Of a stretch of 64,000 nt of DNA, positions 21,267 through 30,670 are shown piece by piece. The translations under genes were made by a program, and so were the position numbers. The notes under the pieces were generated by a model, which searched no databases, was not told the DNA's origin, and was given only the letters and a program-made list of their open reading frames with translations. Location of the stretch: assembly GCA_905221605.1 (NCBI GenBank), contig CAJNDS010002079.1:1976501-2040500 (forward strand), written 5' to 3'. Numbering within the stretch: position 1 is the first letter of the stretch; the number at the start of each line of letters is the position of its first letter. The stretch is from Symbiodinium natans. Taxonomy: Eukaryota; Sar; Dinophyceae; Suessiales; Symbiodiniaceae.

Positions 21267-21630
21267 GGGTTTAGGCTTCAAAGTGTTTAGGGCTTAGGGC
21301 TTAGGGCTTAGGGTTTTGGGTTTAGGGTTTTGGGTTTAGGGTTTTGGCTTTAGGGTTTTGGGTTTTGGGTTTAGGGAGTATATAGAAAAGTTTGGGTGAT
21401 TGTCGTTGCTGCCTTTCCTAAAGTGGCCAAAGGGGCTCGTTGGCAAGGTCCTTTGCAAGCCTAAGCCCGTTGAAGCCTGAACTCTATAAGCCCGAAGCCT
21501 AAACCCTGTAAACTCTATAAGCCAAAAACATCCAAAAACCCTCAAACCCCAAAACTCCAAAACCCCTAACCACTAAACCCTCAACCCCTAAACCCTAAAC
21601 CCTAAAAAACCCTAAACCCTAAACCGCAAG

Positions 21631-21744
21631 GTGCTGATGTACTACACCGGTGCGCCATTCACCTTGAGAGACCGCTGCCGCCCCTGGCTGAGAGTGGAAG
21701 TCTGCCTAAGGGAACTGCCAGGGGCCATTCTAGGCTTCCAATGA
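21631..21744 (+). CDS. Candidate exon, possibly terminal, unknown protein
   Basis: GCAAG|GTGCTG acceptor. Open for 37 codons to TGA: VLMYYTGAPFTLRDRCRPWL, then RVEVCLRELPGAILGFQ. Could be a final exon, or a shorter exon followed by an intron. Confidence 0.55.
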   Translation: MLMYYTGAPFTLRDRCRPWLRVEVCLRELPGAILGFQ

Positions 21745-22149
21745 AGCTGTAGGGTTTAGTTTAGGGTTTCGGGTTTAGGGTTTAGGGTTTAGGGTTTAGG
21801 GTTTAGGGTTTAGGGTTTAGAGTTTAGGATTTAGGGTTTAGGGTTTAGGGTGTAGGGTTTAGGGTTTAGGGCTGTTCCCCCTAAGGTCTCTCCCAGGGTT
21901 CCCTAAGCCCGAAACCCTAACTCCTCAGCCCCGAAGCATCCGTAAACCTTAAGCCCCAAGCATTCCCCTCATCCCTAAACCTTAGACATCCCTTATAGAC
22001 TCCTTAAACCCAAACCCAAACATCGCAAAACCCTAAACTCTAACTATCCCTGAGCCCAGCTAGGCGCCCTCAACCCTAAAAGCTCAAAGCAACCCTAAAG
22101 CCAAACCCTGACCCCTCAAACTCGCAACTGGACCCTGGAACACATTCAG

Positions 22150-22214
22150 GTGAGACCCTTGGTCCATACGCCTCTACACGACCCTGGCTGGCGGAGGTCA
22201 ACGCATTCCTGTAG
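22150..22214 (+). CDS. Candidate terminal exon, unknown protein
   Basis: ATTCAG|GTGAGACC acceptor. Frame (x)ETLGPYASTRPWLAEVNAFL then TAG. RPWL also occurs in the exon at 21631, which is intriguing but may be chance. Confidence 0.45.
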
Positions 22215-22607
22215 CGAACTTTTGCTTGCTGCTGGGCTTATTGTTTTCGATGTAGTTTAGGGGTTAAGGGTTTGTTTTCTTTGATGGGAAGTTCAATGCG
22301 TTTTAGGGGCTTGGGTAATCCCTAAACCCTACGCCGCTTGAGTTCAGGTGTGTAGCATCTAAGCCCCTGAAGCCTAAAATCCCTAAACCCTAGTAGAGTA
22401 TGTTGCGGGTGTGAGGCATCAGTTGCTCGCGCCGGGATTCATGGTTCCTGCCCCCAGTCTAGGGTCTTGAGTTTCGGGACTGGGGTGTCTCGCTTATTTG
22501 CAGATTTGTGGGTCCCCGGGTTCGTTCCAGGGTGATCTGCGCGTGTCTAAAACTTGTACATCGAACTGAAACATACCATGGACCTCCAAGTAGACCCTAA
22601 ACCCCTA

Positions 22608-22706
22608 AGGGTCCATGTGCCTAAATAGGGAGTACTTGGGCCTTAAAGTACCTCCTTTGCAGGGACTATAAGGCCCAAGTATTCCCTATTCAGGTACCAG
22701 GACCCT
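22608..22706. mobile_element. GGGTCCATGTACC-family MITE
   Basis: AGGGTCCATGTGCC ... GGTACCAGGACCCT, with internal GTACTTGGGCCTTA / AAGGCCCAAGTA pairing. Confidence 0.85.
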
Positions 22707-22727
22707 TAGGGAACCCTACCTGAGCAG

Positions 22728-22813
22728 GCCCTGGACACCGCGCTGGGCAAACAGGAGGTGCTGCCGCCCGAAGAGGAGGCCAGGGCCCCGTCGCCTGCTT
22801 ATCATGCGTTCCC
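22728..22813 (+). CDS. Candidate exon, unknown protein
   Basis: TGAGCAG|GCCCTGG acceptor. Encodes ALDTALGKQEVLPPEEEARA then PSPAYHAFP. It sits between two MITEs, the left one supplying upstream intron sequence and the right one starting at TACTTGGAGG (22815). Acidic, Pro/Glu-rich; family unknown. Confidence 0.6.
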
Positions 22814-22814
22814 C

Positions 22815-22956
22815 TACTTGGAGGTGCAGGCTACCTAGTAACCCCACAAAAATTCTGTACTTCTCACCCCGTTGAGACCCTACTAGGGTACTTAAGGGGC
22901 TTCTGAGTGGGTTATAACTACACTTGGGTTACTGAGTACCCTGAACCTCCGAAGTA
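22815..22956. mobile_element. TACTTGGAGGTTCA-family MITE
   Basis: TACTTGGAGGTGCAGGCTAC ... GAGTACCCTGAACCTCCGAA, then GTA. It lies exactly at the 3' edge of the candidate exon 22728-22813, as an introner would. Confidence 0.8.
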
Positions 22957-22967
22957 CCTCTCTCTTA

Positions 22968-23040
22968 TACTACCCAAGGTTCCCCCTTAAACAACCGTGA
23001 AGTAGCCTGAAATATAACGGGGAACCTAGGCTGGGTAGTA
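22968..23040. mobile_element. Small MITE with TACTACCC ends
   Basis: TACTACCCAAGGTTCCCCC ... GGGGAACCTAGGCTGGGTAG plus TA; 73 bp with imperfect inverted repeats. The only copy seen. Confidence 0.65.
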
Positions 23041-23220
23041 TCGAGGGCGGTAGTAGGGGAACCCCTGAGCTTAAGGTTTAGGGTTTCGGGTTTAGGGTTT
23101 GGGGTTTAAGGTTTAGGGTTTAGGGTTTAGGTCTTGTCATGATCGTGGGAGTCTTCGGGCTAGCTTTCAGGGGGTCGCAGGTGGATTGCGTAGTTTGGCC
23201 TTCTCTTGCCTGCCAGCAAG

Positions 23221-23237
23221 GTGCCCATCGAGTACCG
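23221..23237 (+). CDS. Candidate micro-exon
   Basis: CAGCAAG|GTGCCC acceptor and TACCG|GTGAGC donor frame 17 nt (VPIEY). Plausible given the 10-nt exon in CFAP20, but weak alone. Confidence 0.3.
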
Positions 23238-23459
23238 GTGAGCACGTCTTCGCTGATGGCGCTGATTATTGGCCTCAAAGCCTAAACCCTAAAGCCTTCT
23301 GAACCCACGAGCTGCCAAGAGGTCTTCAAGCCTCAAGACCTTGAAACCCAAACCGCCACAACTTCAATCGGATTCATGGTTTAGGGTTTAGGGTTTCAGT
23401 ATTTCGGGTTTAGGGTTTAGGGTTATAAGCCTCAGAAGCCCTGAACCTTACAGTCCTGA

Positions 23460-23935
23460 ATCACGCCGGTTGACACGGGCTCCCAAAGGTTGTAGGAAGC
23501 TCTTGAGATATACATATGTTGACACATATATATATATATATGTATAGAGAGAGAGAGATGGATATATCACATAGTTACATACATCTGTATATACATATAG
23601 GCCTCACCTCCTCTTCTGTATATTATGAAAAAAAAATATATATATATATACATACACTCATCATTTGATCGTTCTTTCATCGTTGGAGGATTGAGTATTG
23701 GGAATATTTGTCCAAAGGGTTTAGGCGCCATTCTAGCTTGGTGGGTGCGATGATGGCGCCACGCACAGCGCATGAGGCGTTTGTCATAGTGCATCTTTGT
23801 ACAAGCCCCCCACAACCCCCCTAAACTCTAAACCCTCTAAAGCTCAAACCCTCAAGCTCAGACTCTACCCCCTATAAACCCTAAACCCTATACCCTAAAC
23901 CCTACACCCTATAAAACCTAAACCCCAAGAACATA
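23460..23935. other. AT-rich microsatellite stretch, no gene
   Basis: TA runs (23525-23545, 23633-23652), a GA run (23547-23560) and an A run. A minus-strand open frame here is low-complexity in part and not called. Confidence 0.6.
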
Positions 23936-24134
23936 ACTGGGGTCTTGGCTTCCTTCAAGACAGTCAGTGCCACTGCTGTCGGCAGGCCGCGTGTGGCGAA
24001 AAAAAGGCGTGAGCGTTGCCCGGAGACCCTAATACCAAACCAACTCGGAAGCTCAAGGGCGGGTTTCGGCTTCAGGGATCTGGTTTCGGTTTTAGGGTCG
24101 TGTATATGTCTACGTGCGTGTATATGATGCATAT

Positions 24135-25230
24135 GCTCTATGCGGGCTCTCTTGATGAGTGTAGGGTGTAGAGTAGCCCCTTGGGATATTCCTTAGTGGG
24201 GCTGCAAGAGCCTGATGCGGAGCCCAAAACCCCAAATACCCCTAAGCCCACGAGGTTTTGGGACCCTCCGGGGGAGTAGCATCTAGGCTTCTCCGAAGTA
24301 TTCCGATTTACTTCAAGTAGCCTGCGGGGCTTACGAATTAAAACCCCACAGTCCACCAAGGAAGTACAATCCAATTACAACCGCAACTTCTCAACCTCCA
24401 GGCCCACCCAACACCCTGAACCCTAAACCCTAAACCCTAAACCCTAAACCCTAAACCCTAAACCCTAAAACCTAAACCCTGGCGAGTCTCTGCACTCCTG
24501 CTGAAATCTCAGGGTAGTTTAATCTGGTCCCTTACCTTCCTTAAAGAAATATGGGCCCTGATATAATTTGGTTAGGGTTTAGGGTTTAGGGTTTAGGGTT
24601 TAGGGTTTAGGGTTTAGGGTTTAGGGTTTAGGGTTTAGGGTTTAGGGTTTGGGGGTTTGACCTCCTTCAAAGGGCTCTGAAGTAGGGGCCCTTGGGTGTT
24701 GCACGGTATATCAGGGCTATATCAGGGGTCCCGACTCAAGGGCCCTTGCGAAGGGACCACATTCACTACCCCAAGATGAACAAGGCCGAGGCCCTAAAGC
24801 CTTTTATGCGGCCAACCCTATGCACGCCAATCCGACACTTGCCAGTCAGAATAGATCTCGAGACCTACCTCACCTCACGCACACGAGCTGCAGATCTTCG
24901 CGAAAGCATGAGGCTTGGAGTGCAGGGCCGTGCTCGCAGACGACAGGCCCAAGCCAAGCATCATATAAACTGAGATAGGAAAGCTGACATGGCCCCGTAG
25001 CATCCTCGCAATCGAAATGGAGCCAACATCTTGACAACTCTTCACGAATTGCTGCCCTCCCCTATCCTTGTCCAGTTGCAGCGGGCAACCGAACTCATAC
25101 CGCATGTGCGTAGATCGGCGCACACCGCGGGAAAGAAATTGTATTGACTCGCACCATCTACTCAAGCATGGCTTTGCGATGGCCTTCACAAAGCTTTTAG
25201 CCGCAAACCTCTCACCCTAAAACACCCTGA
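24135..25230. other. Mixed stretch without a supportable gene
   Basis: Contains a CCCTAAA array (24417-24478), a TTTAGGG array (24573-24650), a degenerate ACATGGTCCC-family element (24515-24572), a GGGCCCTTGGG repeat (about 24660-24765, related to 46488-46555) and about 450 bp of unique DNA (24770-25220) open on both strands without motifs. Confidence 0.4.
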
Positions 25231-25426
25231 ACCCTAAACCCTAGTACTCCCAAAGCCCTCGCAAACTTCGAGCCCCGTCGCTGTCACCAAGCCCCCTTGT
25301 GCTGGGTCGTTGGCCTTTCCCTGCAAAGCCGCGCGCACATGCGTTTGCACATCAATAGTGCAGGCTTGCACTTGCATACACATTTCTATATAGATATGGA
25401 TGTCTACGAAAATACGGGACACCTTG

Positions 25427-25502
25427 ACCCCCCAAATAGTAGGATTCCCTCATAATCAGGACCCCAGCAAGGTGCACCCCCTAAAATCGGAAACCCCCAT
25501 AT
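25427..25502. mobile_element. Short MITE, GTTTCCGAA/GGGGT family, inverted
   Basis: CCCCCAAATAGTAGGATTCCC ... AAAATCGGAAACCCCC is the reverse complement pattern of 6583-6668 and 44462-44540. Confidence 0.75.
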
Positions 25503-25534
25503 ACACGGGTTTGATTTTGCACTCCATTGTCCAG

Positions 25535-25586
25535 GCTTCGGCCGGCTTTGATGTTGATCACGGCACAGATGTATCTCCTCGTCCAG
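25535..25586 (+). CDS. Candidate exon, unknown protein
   Basis: GTCCAG|GCTTCGG acceptor. Encodes ASAGFDVDHGTDVSPRPG, then enters a TTTAGGG array. Confidence 0.5.
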
Positions 25587-25699
25587 GGTTTAGGGTTTAG
25601 GGTTTAGGGTTTAGGGTTTAGGGTTTAGGGTTTAGCGTTTAGGGTTTAGGATTTAAGTTTAAGGTTTCGGGTTTAGGCTTGTACTCTAGATGTGCTGAG

Positions 25700-25750
25700 G
25701 ATCTGATGTTGGTGAGCCAGAGAAGCCGCCCAGTGAGGCTGGTTGTGAAG
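25700..25750 (+). CDS. Candidate exon, unknown protein
   Basis: GCTGAG|GATCTG acceptor. Encodes DLMLVSQRSRPVRLVVK, ending just before the MITE at 25761-25895. Confidence 0.5.
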
Positions 25751-25760
25751 GGGATTGCTG

Positions 25761-25895
25761 TAATCCCCATCCCCCTAATTTTAACCCCCCCCCCTACCCT
25801 AATATTCAAAAAACCCAATATACTACAATCGAACTTTAATGGGGGGTGTCTAACAGTAGGCGGTATGGGGGTTCAATATTAGGGGGAGGGGATTA
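25761..25895. mobile_element. MITE with TAATCCCC ends
   Basis: TAATCCCCATCCCCCTAAT and ATTAGGGGGAGGGGATTA: 18-bp inverted repeats around about 100 bp. It lies between two candidate exons, again in an intron-like position. Confidence 0.75.
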
Positions 25896-25927
25896 TGTGG
25901 GGTTTCCGAAATTCGGGGTACCTACAG

Positions 25928-26009
25928 CAACGTGTCCTTCATGGAGCCTGCGCACCCGAGGCAAAATAGGCAGCAGGGGTCTTGCAGAGCTGTGGTTCCA
26001 CTTGGACAG
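25928..26009 (+). CDS. Candidate exon, unknown protein
   Basis: CTACAG|CAACGTG acceptor. Encodes (S)NVSFMEPAHPRQNRQQGSC then RAVVPLGQ, ending GGACAG|GGTACC beside a MITE. Probably the same gene as 25700-25750 and 26300-26347. Confidence 0.5.
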
Positions 26010-26015
26010 GGTACC

Positions 26016-26223
26016 TACCTGGAGGTTCAGGGTATTTATAACCCAATTATTTGTGTAGCTATAACCCACTTATCAGCCCCTTGGAGGTTCAGGGTATGTA
26101 TAACCCAATTGACTAGTGTAGCTGTAACCCACTCATAAGCCCCTTTAGTGGCCCAACAGGGTTCTAATTGGGCTACTAAGTACAGTCATAATTTGGTTCC
26201 TCAGTACCATGAATTTCCAAATA
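26016..26223. mobile_element. TACTTGGAGGTTCA-family MITE with partial internal duplication
   Basis: TACCTGGAGGTTCAGGGTAT appears at the left end and GGAGGTTCAGGGTATGTATA again at 26083; the right end is CAGTACCATGAATTTCCAAA. Confidence 0.8.
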
Positions 26224-26299
26224 CACGAAAAGCTTGGCTTTTGTGCATCTTTGGGTTTCTTGTAACCCTTCGTACAGCCAGCAGCGCAACTTCCTACAG

Positions 26300-26347
26300 G
26301 GTTTATGGACACCGAAGTGGTCAGAACTTGTGGATCGATGAAGAAGG
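26300..26347 (+). CDS. Candidate exon, unknown protein
   Basis: CCTACAG|GGTTTATGG acceptor and GAAGAAG|GGTAGGG region donor. Encodes VYGHRSGQNLWIDEE. Followed at once by a telomeric array. Confidence 0.52.
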
Positions 26348-26349
26348 GT

Positions 26350-26752
26350 AGGGTTTAGGGTTTAGGGTTTAGGGTTTAGGGTTTAGGGTTTAGGGTTTAG
26401 GGTTTAGGGTTTAGGGTTTAGGGGGTTTAGGGGGGTTTAGGGTTTAGGGGGTTTAGGGGGTTTAGGGGGTTTAGGGGGTTTAGGGGGTTTAGGGGGTTTA
26501 GGGGGTTTAGGGGGTTTAGGGGGTTTAGGGGGTTTAGGGGGTTTAGGGGGTTTAGGGGGTTTAGGGGGGTTAGGGGGTTTAGGGGGTTTAAGGGGTTTAG
26601 GGGGTTAGGGGGTTTAGGGGGTTTAGGGGGTTTAGGGGGGTTTAGGGGGTTTAGGGGGTTTAGGGGGTTTAGGGGGTTTAGGGGGTTTAGGGGGTTTAGG
26701 GGGTTTAGGGGGTTTAGGGGGTTTAGGGGGTTTAGGGTTTAGGGTTTAGGGT
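26350..26752. repeat. TTTAGGG array converting to TTTAGGGGG
   Basis: About ten TTTAGGG units, then about 33 nine-base GGGGGTTTA units (about 26420-26735), then TTTAGGG again. The unit change is abrupt and well kept. Confidence 0.95.
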
Positions 26753-26841
26753 ATGCGTGCTGCTTAACATGTCCTGGTAGCTGACGCACGGAACCCAACC
26801 CTTACAATTGGCTTCAGTATGTTTTGGGTCAATGGTTTCAG

Positions 26842-26890
26842 GTCAACATTAAAGCCCTAGCTAAGCCTAATTTGCTGAACGTCCCAACAG
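26842..26890 (+). CDS. Candidate exon, unknown protein
   Basis: GGTTTCAG|GTCAAC acceptor. Encodes VNIKALAKPNLLNVPT; end approximate. Confidence 0.48.
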
Positions 26891-27221
26891 CCCCAACACC
26901 CGAACCGAAGTTCTTGCAAACCGAAACCCTAAACCTTGAACTCCAAACCCTAAACCCTATACCCGAAACGCTAAACCCTAAGCATGCTGATCCGTGCACC
27001 TTGAACCCCAAAGAAGCACTCAACAAGAGATCCGTGGCCAGGGGGAGTCAGACCCACTGAAAGGCGTGGAGTGAGAAATGTAGAATTTCAGGGTTTAGGG
27101 TTTCGGGTTTAGGGTTCGGGTTCAGGGTTTAGGGTTTAGGGGTTCGGGGGGTGGGGCGGGGGGGGGTTGGGCGTTTGAGGGCTTGGGTGTTTAGAGCTTT
27201 GGGTCTGTGCATCGGCGCAAG

Positions 27222-27323
27222 GCCCAACAGAGTTGTATTCGGGAGAGGTCGTCATACAGTGCTCTATACATTACAATCTATCTGATGGGCTTCATGAACT
27301 CCAGGCGGACCCATGCTCCCTGA
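27222..27323 (+). CDS. Candidate exon, unknown protein
   Basis: GCGCAAG|GCCCAACAG acceptor. Open to TGA at 27321-27323: AQQSCIRERSSYSALYITIY then LMGFMNSRRTHAP. The LTR element inserted 10 bp downstream. Confidence 0.52.
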   Translation, partial: AQQSCIRERSSYSALYITIYLMGFMNSRRTHAP

Positions 27324-27337
27324 TGTTGTTTAGGGGT

Positions 27338-27599
27338 TGGTGAAAGCCATTTTGGCTGGTGGGATCCTGAGTTTGCCTTGACCTTATGATTGCTATATGC
27401 CTTGCATGTTTCCTGTACTGCCACCGGCTCATGGAAGCAACAGGCGTATCTTTCCAGCTTCGTCGCGACTGCTGTTGGTCCATAGCTTTTGGCTCTACGG
27501 TCCTATGGAGCTATCTGCCTTTGGACCCTAGACAGCGGAGCCGTTTCGGGTAGCTTGACAAGTCACCTCGCTGGGCTGAAGCTCTCGACGCACAAAACA
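27338..27599 (-). repeat. LTR (3' LTR in element orientation)
   Basis: Starts TGGTGAAAGCC and ends GCACAAAACA on the + strand. Same sequence as 28492-28753 by eye. Confidence 0.88.
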
Positions 27600-27656
27600 C
27601 CCCCCGCTTCGCGAAGGAGTGTCACTCACAAGCGAAGTCCTGTTGCGGCGAGATGC

Positions 27657-28637
27657 TCATGGCATGGGGACTAGGAACTTAAAGCAGGAATCTGCCTCCA
27701 ACCAAGAGATGAAAGCTGTGCCAACCTCTGGGAACATGACCTTGATCATGGCCTTTTCGGCATACACCTCTTTGACCAACCCGACTTCTCCGACGCATAG
27801 TTGAAGCAAGTCATGCTGCGCCCTGAGCACTGTGAAGGAGGTGTTGTCAAGCAGGCTGTGTCGACACCCACACACGGCCACTTCCCGTGTGACCACCGCA
27901 GCATCTCCATACCCTAAGCCTCCGTAATCAGTTCCAGTTTGGGCAGCGGCATCTGTGCTGGAGCTATCCGTCTTATTTGCCAAGCTTGAATGGTCAGATC
28001 CGCATCCGCGACGGCATGGTAACTCTAACTCATCAACCCAGCCGTGCCATTCCAGACCATTGGCGTGGCACATGCACAGCCCCCCGTCGCCCAGGCTATT
28101 TGACACCTCATCAAGATGACATGTCGTTTCCTCCATGCATACTTGTATGCCCAGTTCTCGCACGCTCTCATAGGCGGGCACCTGAACAGACTTAACCTGG
28201 TTTTGCTTTGGTCGCCAAGCCATCCGGCTTCCTTGGGAGCTGCGTGCCAACTTGCGCTTCCGAAACGTCATTTCGATGCCTCTTGCAGGGCAGCTCGCCA
28301 GTGGTTCCACCATGTGATCTTCAATGTCTGACCCGATGTAGTGCGCCTGAAAGCCCACCTGTGCACCCACATCTCCCTGATGAAGACCATACCCATACAT
28401 CGTGCTAGGACTGACATCACTTCCACTATCAGAATCGATTCGCATGTCAGTGTCCACCACAGCTCGCGGTATGAGCTCAAGGCTCTTAACCTGGTGAAAG
28501 CCATTTTGGCTGGTGGGATCCTGAGTTTGCCTTGACCTTATGATTGCTATATGCCTTGCATGTTTCCTGTACTGCCACCGGCTCATGGAAGCAACAGGCG
28601 TATCTTTCCAGCTTCGTCGCGACTGCTGTTGGTCCAT
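27657..28637 (-). CDS. 326-residue ORF inside the LTR element, unknown
   Basis: ATG lies within the 5' LTR (MDQQQSRRSWKDT...) and the frame runs through the internal region to TGA. No capsid, protease, RT or integrase motif is visible. Residues about 205-245 are Cys/Ser-rich. Residues about 275-310 (CVGEVGLVKEVYAEKAMIKV then MFPEVG) faintly resemble a small SH3/MIB-type barrel; this is a guess. It could be a gag-like remnant or captured host sequence. Confidence 0.5.
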   Translation of the reverse strand: MDQQQSRRSWKDTPVASMSRWQYRKHARHIAIIRSRQTQDPTSQNGFHQVKSLELIPRAVVDTDMRIDSDSGSDVSPSTMYGYGLHQGDVGAQVGFQAHYIGSDIEDHMVEPLASCPARGIEMTFRKRKLARSSQGSRMAWRPKQNQVKSVQVPAYESVRELGIQVCMEETTCHLDEVSNSLGDGGLCMCHANGLEWHGWVDELELPCRRGCGSDHSSLANKTDSSSTDAAAQTGTDYGGLGYGDAAVVTREVAVCGCRHSLLDNTSFTVLRAQHDLLQLCVGEVGLVKEVYAEKAMIKVMFPEVGTAFISWLEADSCFKFLVPMP

Positions 28638-28753
28638 AGCTTTTGGCTCTACGGTCCTATGGAGCTATCTGCCTTTGGACCCTAGACAGCGGAGCCGTTT
28701 CGGGTAGCTTGACAAGTCACCTCGCTGGGCTGAAGCTCTCGACGCACAAAACA
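28492..28753 (-). repeat. LTR (5' LTR in element orientation)
   Basis: Second copy of the 262-bp repeat. The internal open frame starts inside it at 28637. Confidence 0.88.
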
Positions 28754-28862
28754 GGGGTTTGGGGTTTAGGGTTCAGGGTTTGGGGTTTAGGGTTTAGGGT
28801 TTAGGTGCTGGTCTGGTGCACCGGACCCGGATGGCTTTAGGGTTCAGGGTTCAGGGTTTAGG

Positions 28863-28982
28863 GATTCGGTTGATGTCGACCTCTGCTGGCTCGATCATCT
28901 GCGTCTTGTGAGATCGCTCATGGATATCCACAAGGTTCCCCCGTTCACGCACACGGACAGGGATGCCACATATGGCATTTGA
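28863..28982 (+). CDS. Candidate exon, unknown protein
   Basis: TTTAG|GGATTCGG region. Open 39 codons to TGA: DSVDVDLCWLDHLRLVRSLM then DIHKVPPFTHTDRDATYGI. Strong coding composition; an internal acceptor (CACAAG|GTTCCC) is possible. Confidence 0.55.
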   Translation, partial: DSVDVDLCWLDHLRLVRSLMDIHKVPPFTHTDRDATYGI

Positions 28983-29039
28983 GAACGGGAGACGTTGATT
29001 TAGGGTTTAGGGTTTAGGGCTAGATGCACAGAGTTGATA

Positions 29040-29500
29040 ACGAAGACTCTTATCCCCGGCCCTTCCCCCTCCCCAGTTAACCACCACCAGAAAGCCAAAA
29101 GTGCTGAAAGGTTCAACAAGGCCTAAGCCCTTTACGAAGCCTTAAAGCCCTGAACGACGAAACCCCAAGCCCTAAACCTTACAGCCCCAAGGCGTACACT
29201 CTACACCCCCAAGCCTGCAACCCCAAAACAAGCTCCAAAACAGCCTCTGGTCAACTATAGGCTATAGACGCCCGAAAACCCTAAAACCTCCAAACCCCAA
29301 AACCCCCAAACCATGAACCTAAACCCCAATCCCAAGACTCTCAACCCCCAAACCCCAAAAACCCTAAACCCCTAAACCCTAAATCCTAAAACTCTCAAAC
29401 CCCTAAAGCCCCAAACCCTCAAGTCCCCAAACCCTAAACCCCAAAGCCCTAAACCCTAGTCCCAAAAACTCTCAAACCCCCAAAGCCCCAAAGGACTGAA
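29040..29500. repeat. Degenerate CCCTAAA/CCCCAAA tract, no gene
   Basis: Loosely repeated AACCCTAAA, ACCCCCAAA and CTCAAACCCC units with no regular phase. Confidence 0.7.
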
Positions 29501-29513
29501 CCAAACCTTTCAG

Positions 29514-29560
29514 AGAGTCGCCTGCCAGGCCTCCAGCAACGACTCCAGGAGCTCCGCTGG
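29514..29560 (+). CDS. Candidate exon, unknown protein
   Basis: CCTTTCAG|AGAGTCG. One frame reads SRLPGLQQRLQELRW (coiled-coil-like); another reads RVACQASSNDSRSSAG. Undecided. Confidence 0.38.
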
Positions 29561-29767
29561 GGTTTGGGGTTTAGGGTTTGGGGTTTAGGGTTTAGGGTTT
29601 AGGGTTTAGGGTTTAGGGTTTAGGGTTTAGGGTTTAGGGTTTAGGGTTCAGCAAGGTCTGGGATGTAGGACTTGGGGGGGGGGGGGGGGGGGGGGGGTGT
29701 TAGGGTTTAAGCGTCAGAGTCGGCTGAGTGTCCTTGAGCAAAAGGGGCGTAAAGGCTTGTTTTTCGT

Positions 29768-29862
29768 GATGTTCCCCCCTGATACTCATAGTCCTTAATA
29801 GGGATGATAGCAGGGGGTACTACAATCCCCATTAAGGACTTGGTAGTACAAGGGTGAACATC
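29768..29862. mobile_element. 95-bp hairpin MITE
   Basis: Left arm GATGTTC...CTTAATAGGGAT and right arm ATCCCCATTAAGG...GAACATC pair over about 38 bp. A degenerate relative lies at 43790-43880. Confidence 0.75.
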
Positions 29863-29869
29863 CCAATTT

Positions 29870-30370
29870 GTTCTCATGAGTTGGAAATGACTTGTTGTTG
29901 TGCGGGGCATCGAGTATATGTTCTAACACCCCAACAAGTATACACAAAAAATAGCTTATTTTAAGAAGTAAGTTTTTTTCGAGCTGGATGTTATAGGCGG
30001 GATTTCTAGGGTTTAGAGTATAAGGTTTCGGGGGGTGCTGGGGGTTGGGGATGAGTGTTTGGCCTCCAACGAGATATTGCCATGTGCTAGTGGCTCTTAG
30101 ATGAGGTAGGTAGGGTTTATGTGGCTCTTGATGAGGGTATATACGGTTCCGTATGCACACCGGTGGGTGTATATACAGGGTGTCTTTTTGAGGATTCTAG
30201 TAATCAAAAAGCCCTACTTAAGAAGCGTTTTGTCATAGAAGGGTAGATTCGAAGGGGAGTGGTTCCCTTAGAGTCTTACAAGCGTTAAAGTCCGACACTG
30301 TTAGGAAGCTTTCCCTGAACAAAGAAGCAGCTTCCCACCTGAACATGTTCATTACTCAATGGTATGCCAC
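29870..30370. other. Unique stretch, no gene seen
   Basis: Moderately AT-rich with short open frames on the minus strand that begin in telomere-like sequence. No splice-bounded exon found. Confidence 0.4.
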
Positions 30371-30619
30371 ATGAGATGCAGTATTCCTAAACCCTAAACC
30401 CTAAACCAAAAACCCTAAACCCTAAACCCTAAGCCCTAAACCCTAAACCCTAAACCCTAAACCCTAAACCCTAAACCAACCTGTTAGGCTTCCTGCAGCC
30501 CTAAATCCTAACCCCACTTCCCGCAACCCTGAAACCCTAAATCCGAGACCCGAAACCCTAAATCACCCTAAATCCGAAACCTATAAGCTCGAGAGCCTAC
30601 ACCTACAGCCCTTTTTCAG

Positions 30620-30670
30620 GCACGTTCCTGCGTACCAGTACTCAGAACACCATTTAGGGCCCAGCGATGT
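30620..30670 (+). CDS. Candidate exon, unknown protein
   Basis: TTTTTCAG|GCACG acceptor. Reads ARSCVPVLRTPFRAQR; end approximate. Confidence 0.33.

Larger units (their letters stand above)
27333..28758 (-). mobile_element. Non-autonomous LTR retrotransposon (TRIM-like), 1.4 kb
   Basis: Two 262-bp direct repeats (27338-27599 and 28492-28753) appear identical, each with TG...CA ends, and are flanked by the 5-bp duplication GGGGT (27333-27337, 28754-28758) inside telomere-like DNA. On the minus strand the 3' LTR is preceded by the purine tract GAAGCGGGGGG. The 5' LTR is followed by GGTTAAGAGCC, which loosely resembles the initiator-Met primer site of copia-type elements. No reverse transcriptase or integrase is present, so it must be mobilised by another element. 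Identical LTRs indicate a recent insertion. Confidence 0.88.

Noticed and set aside
24875-25189. 104-codon minus-strand ORF
   Set aside because: The plus strand is open over part of the same region, no motif, no splice context; could not be supported.
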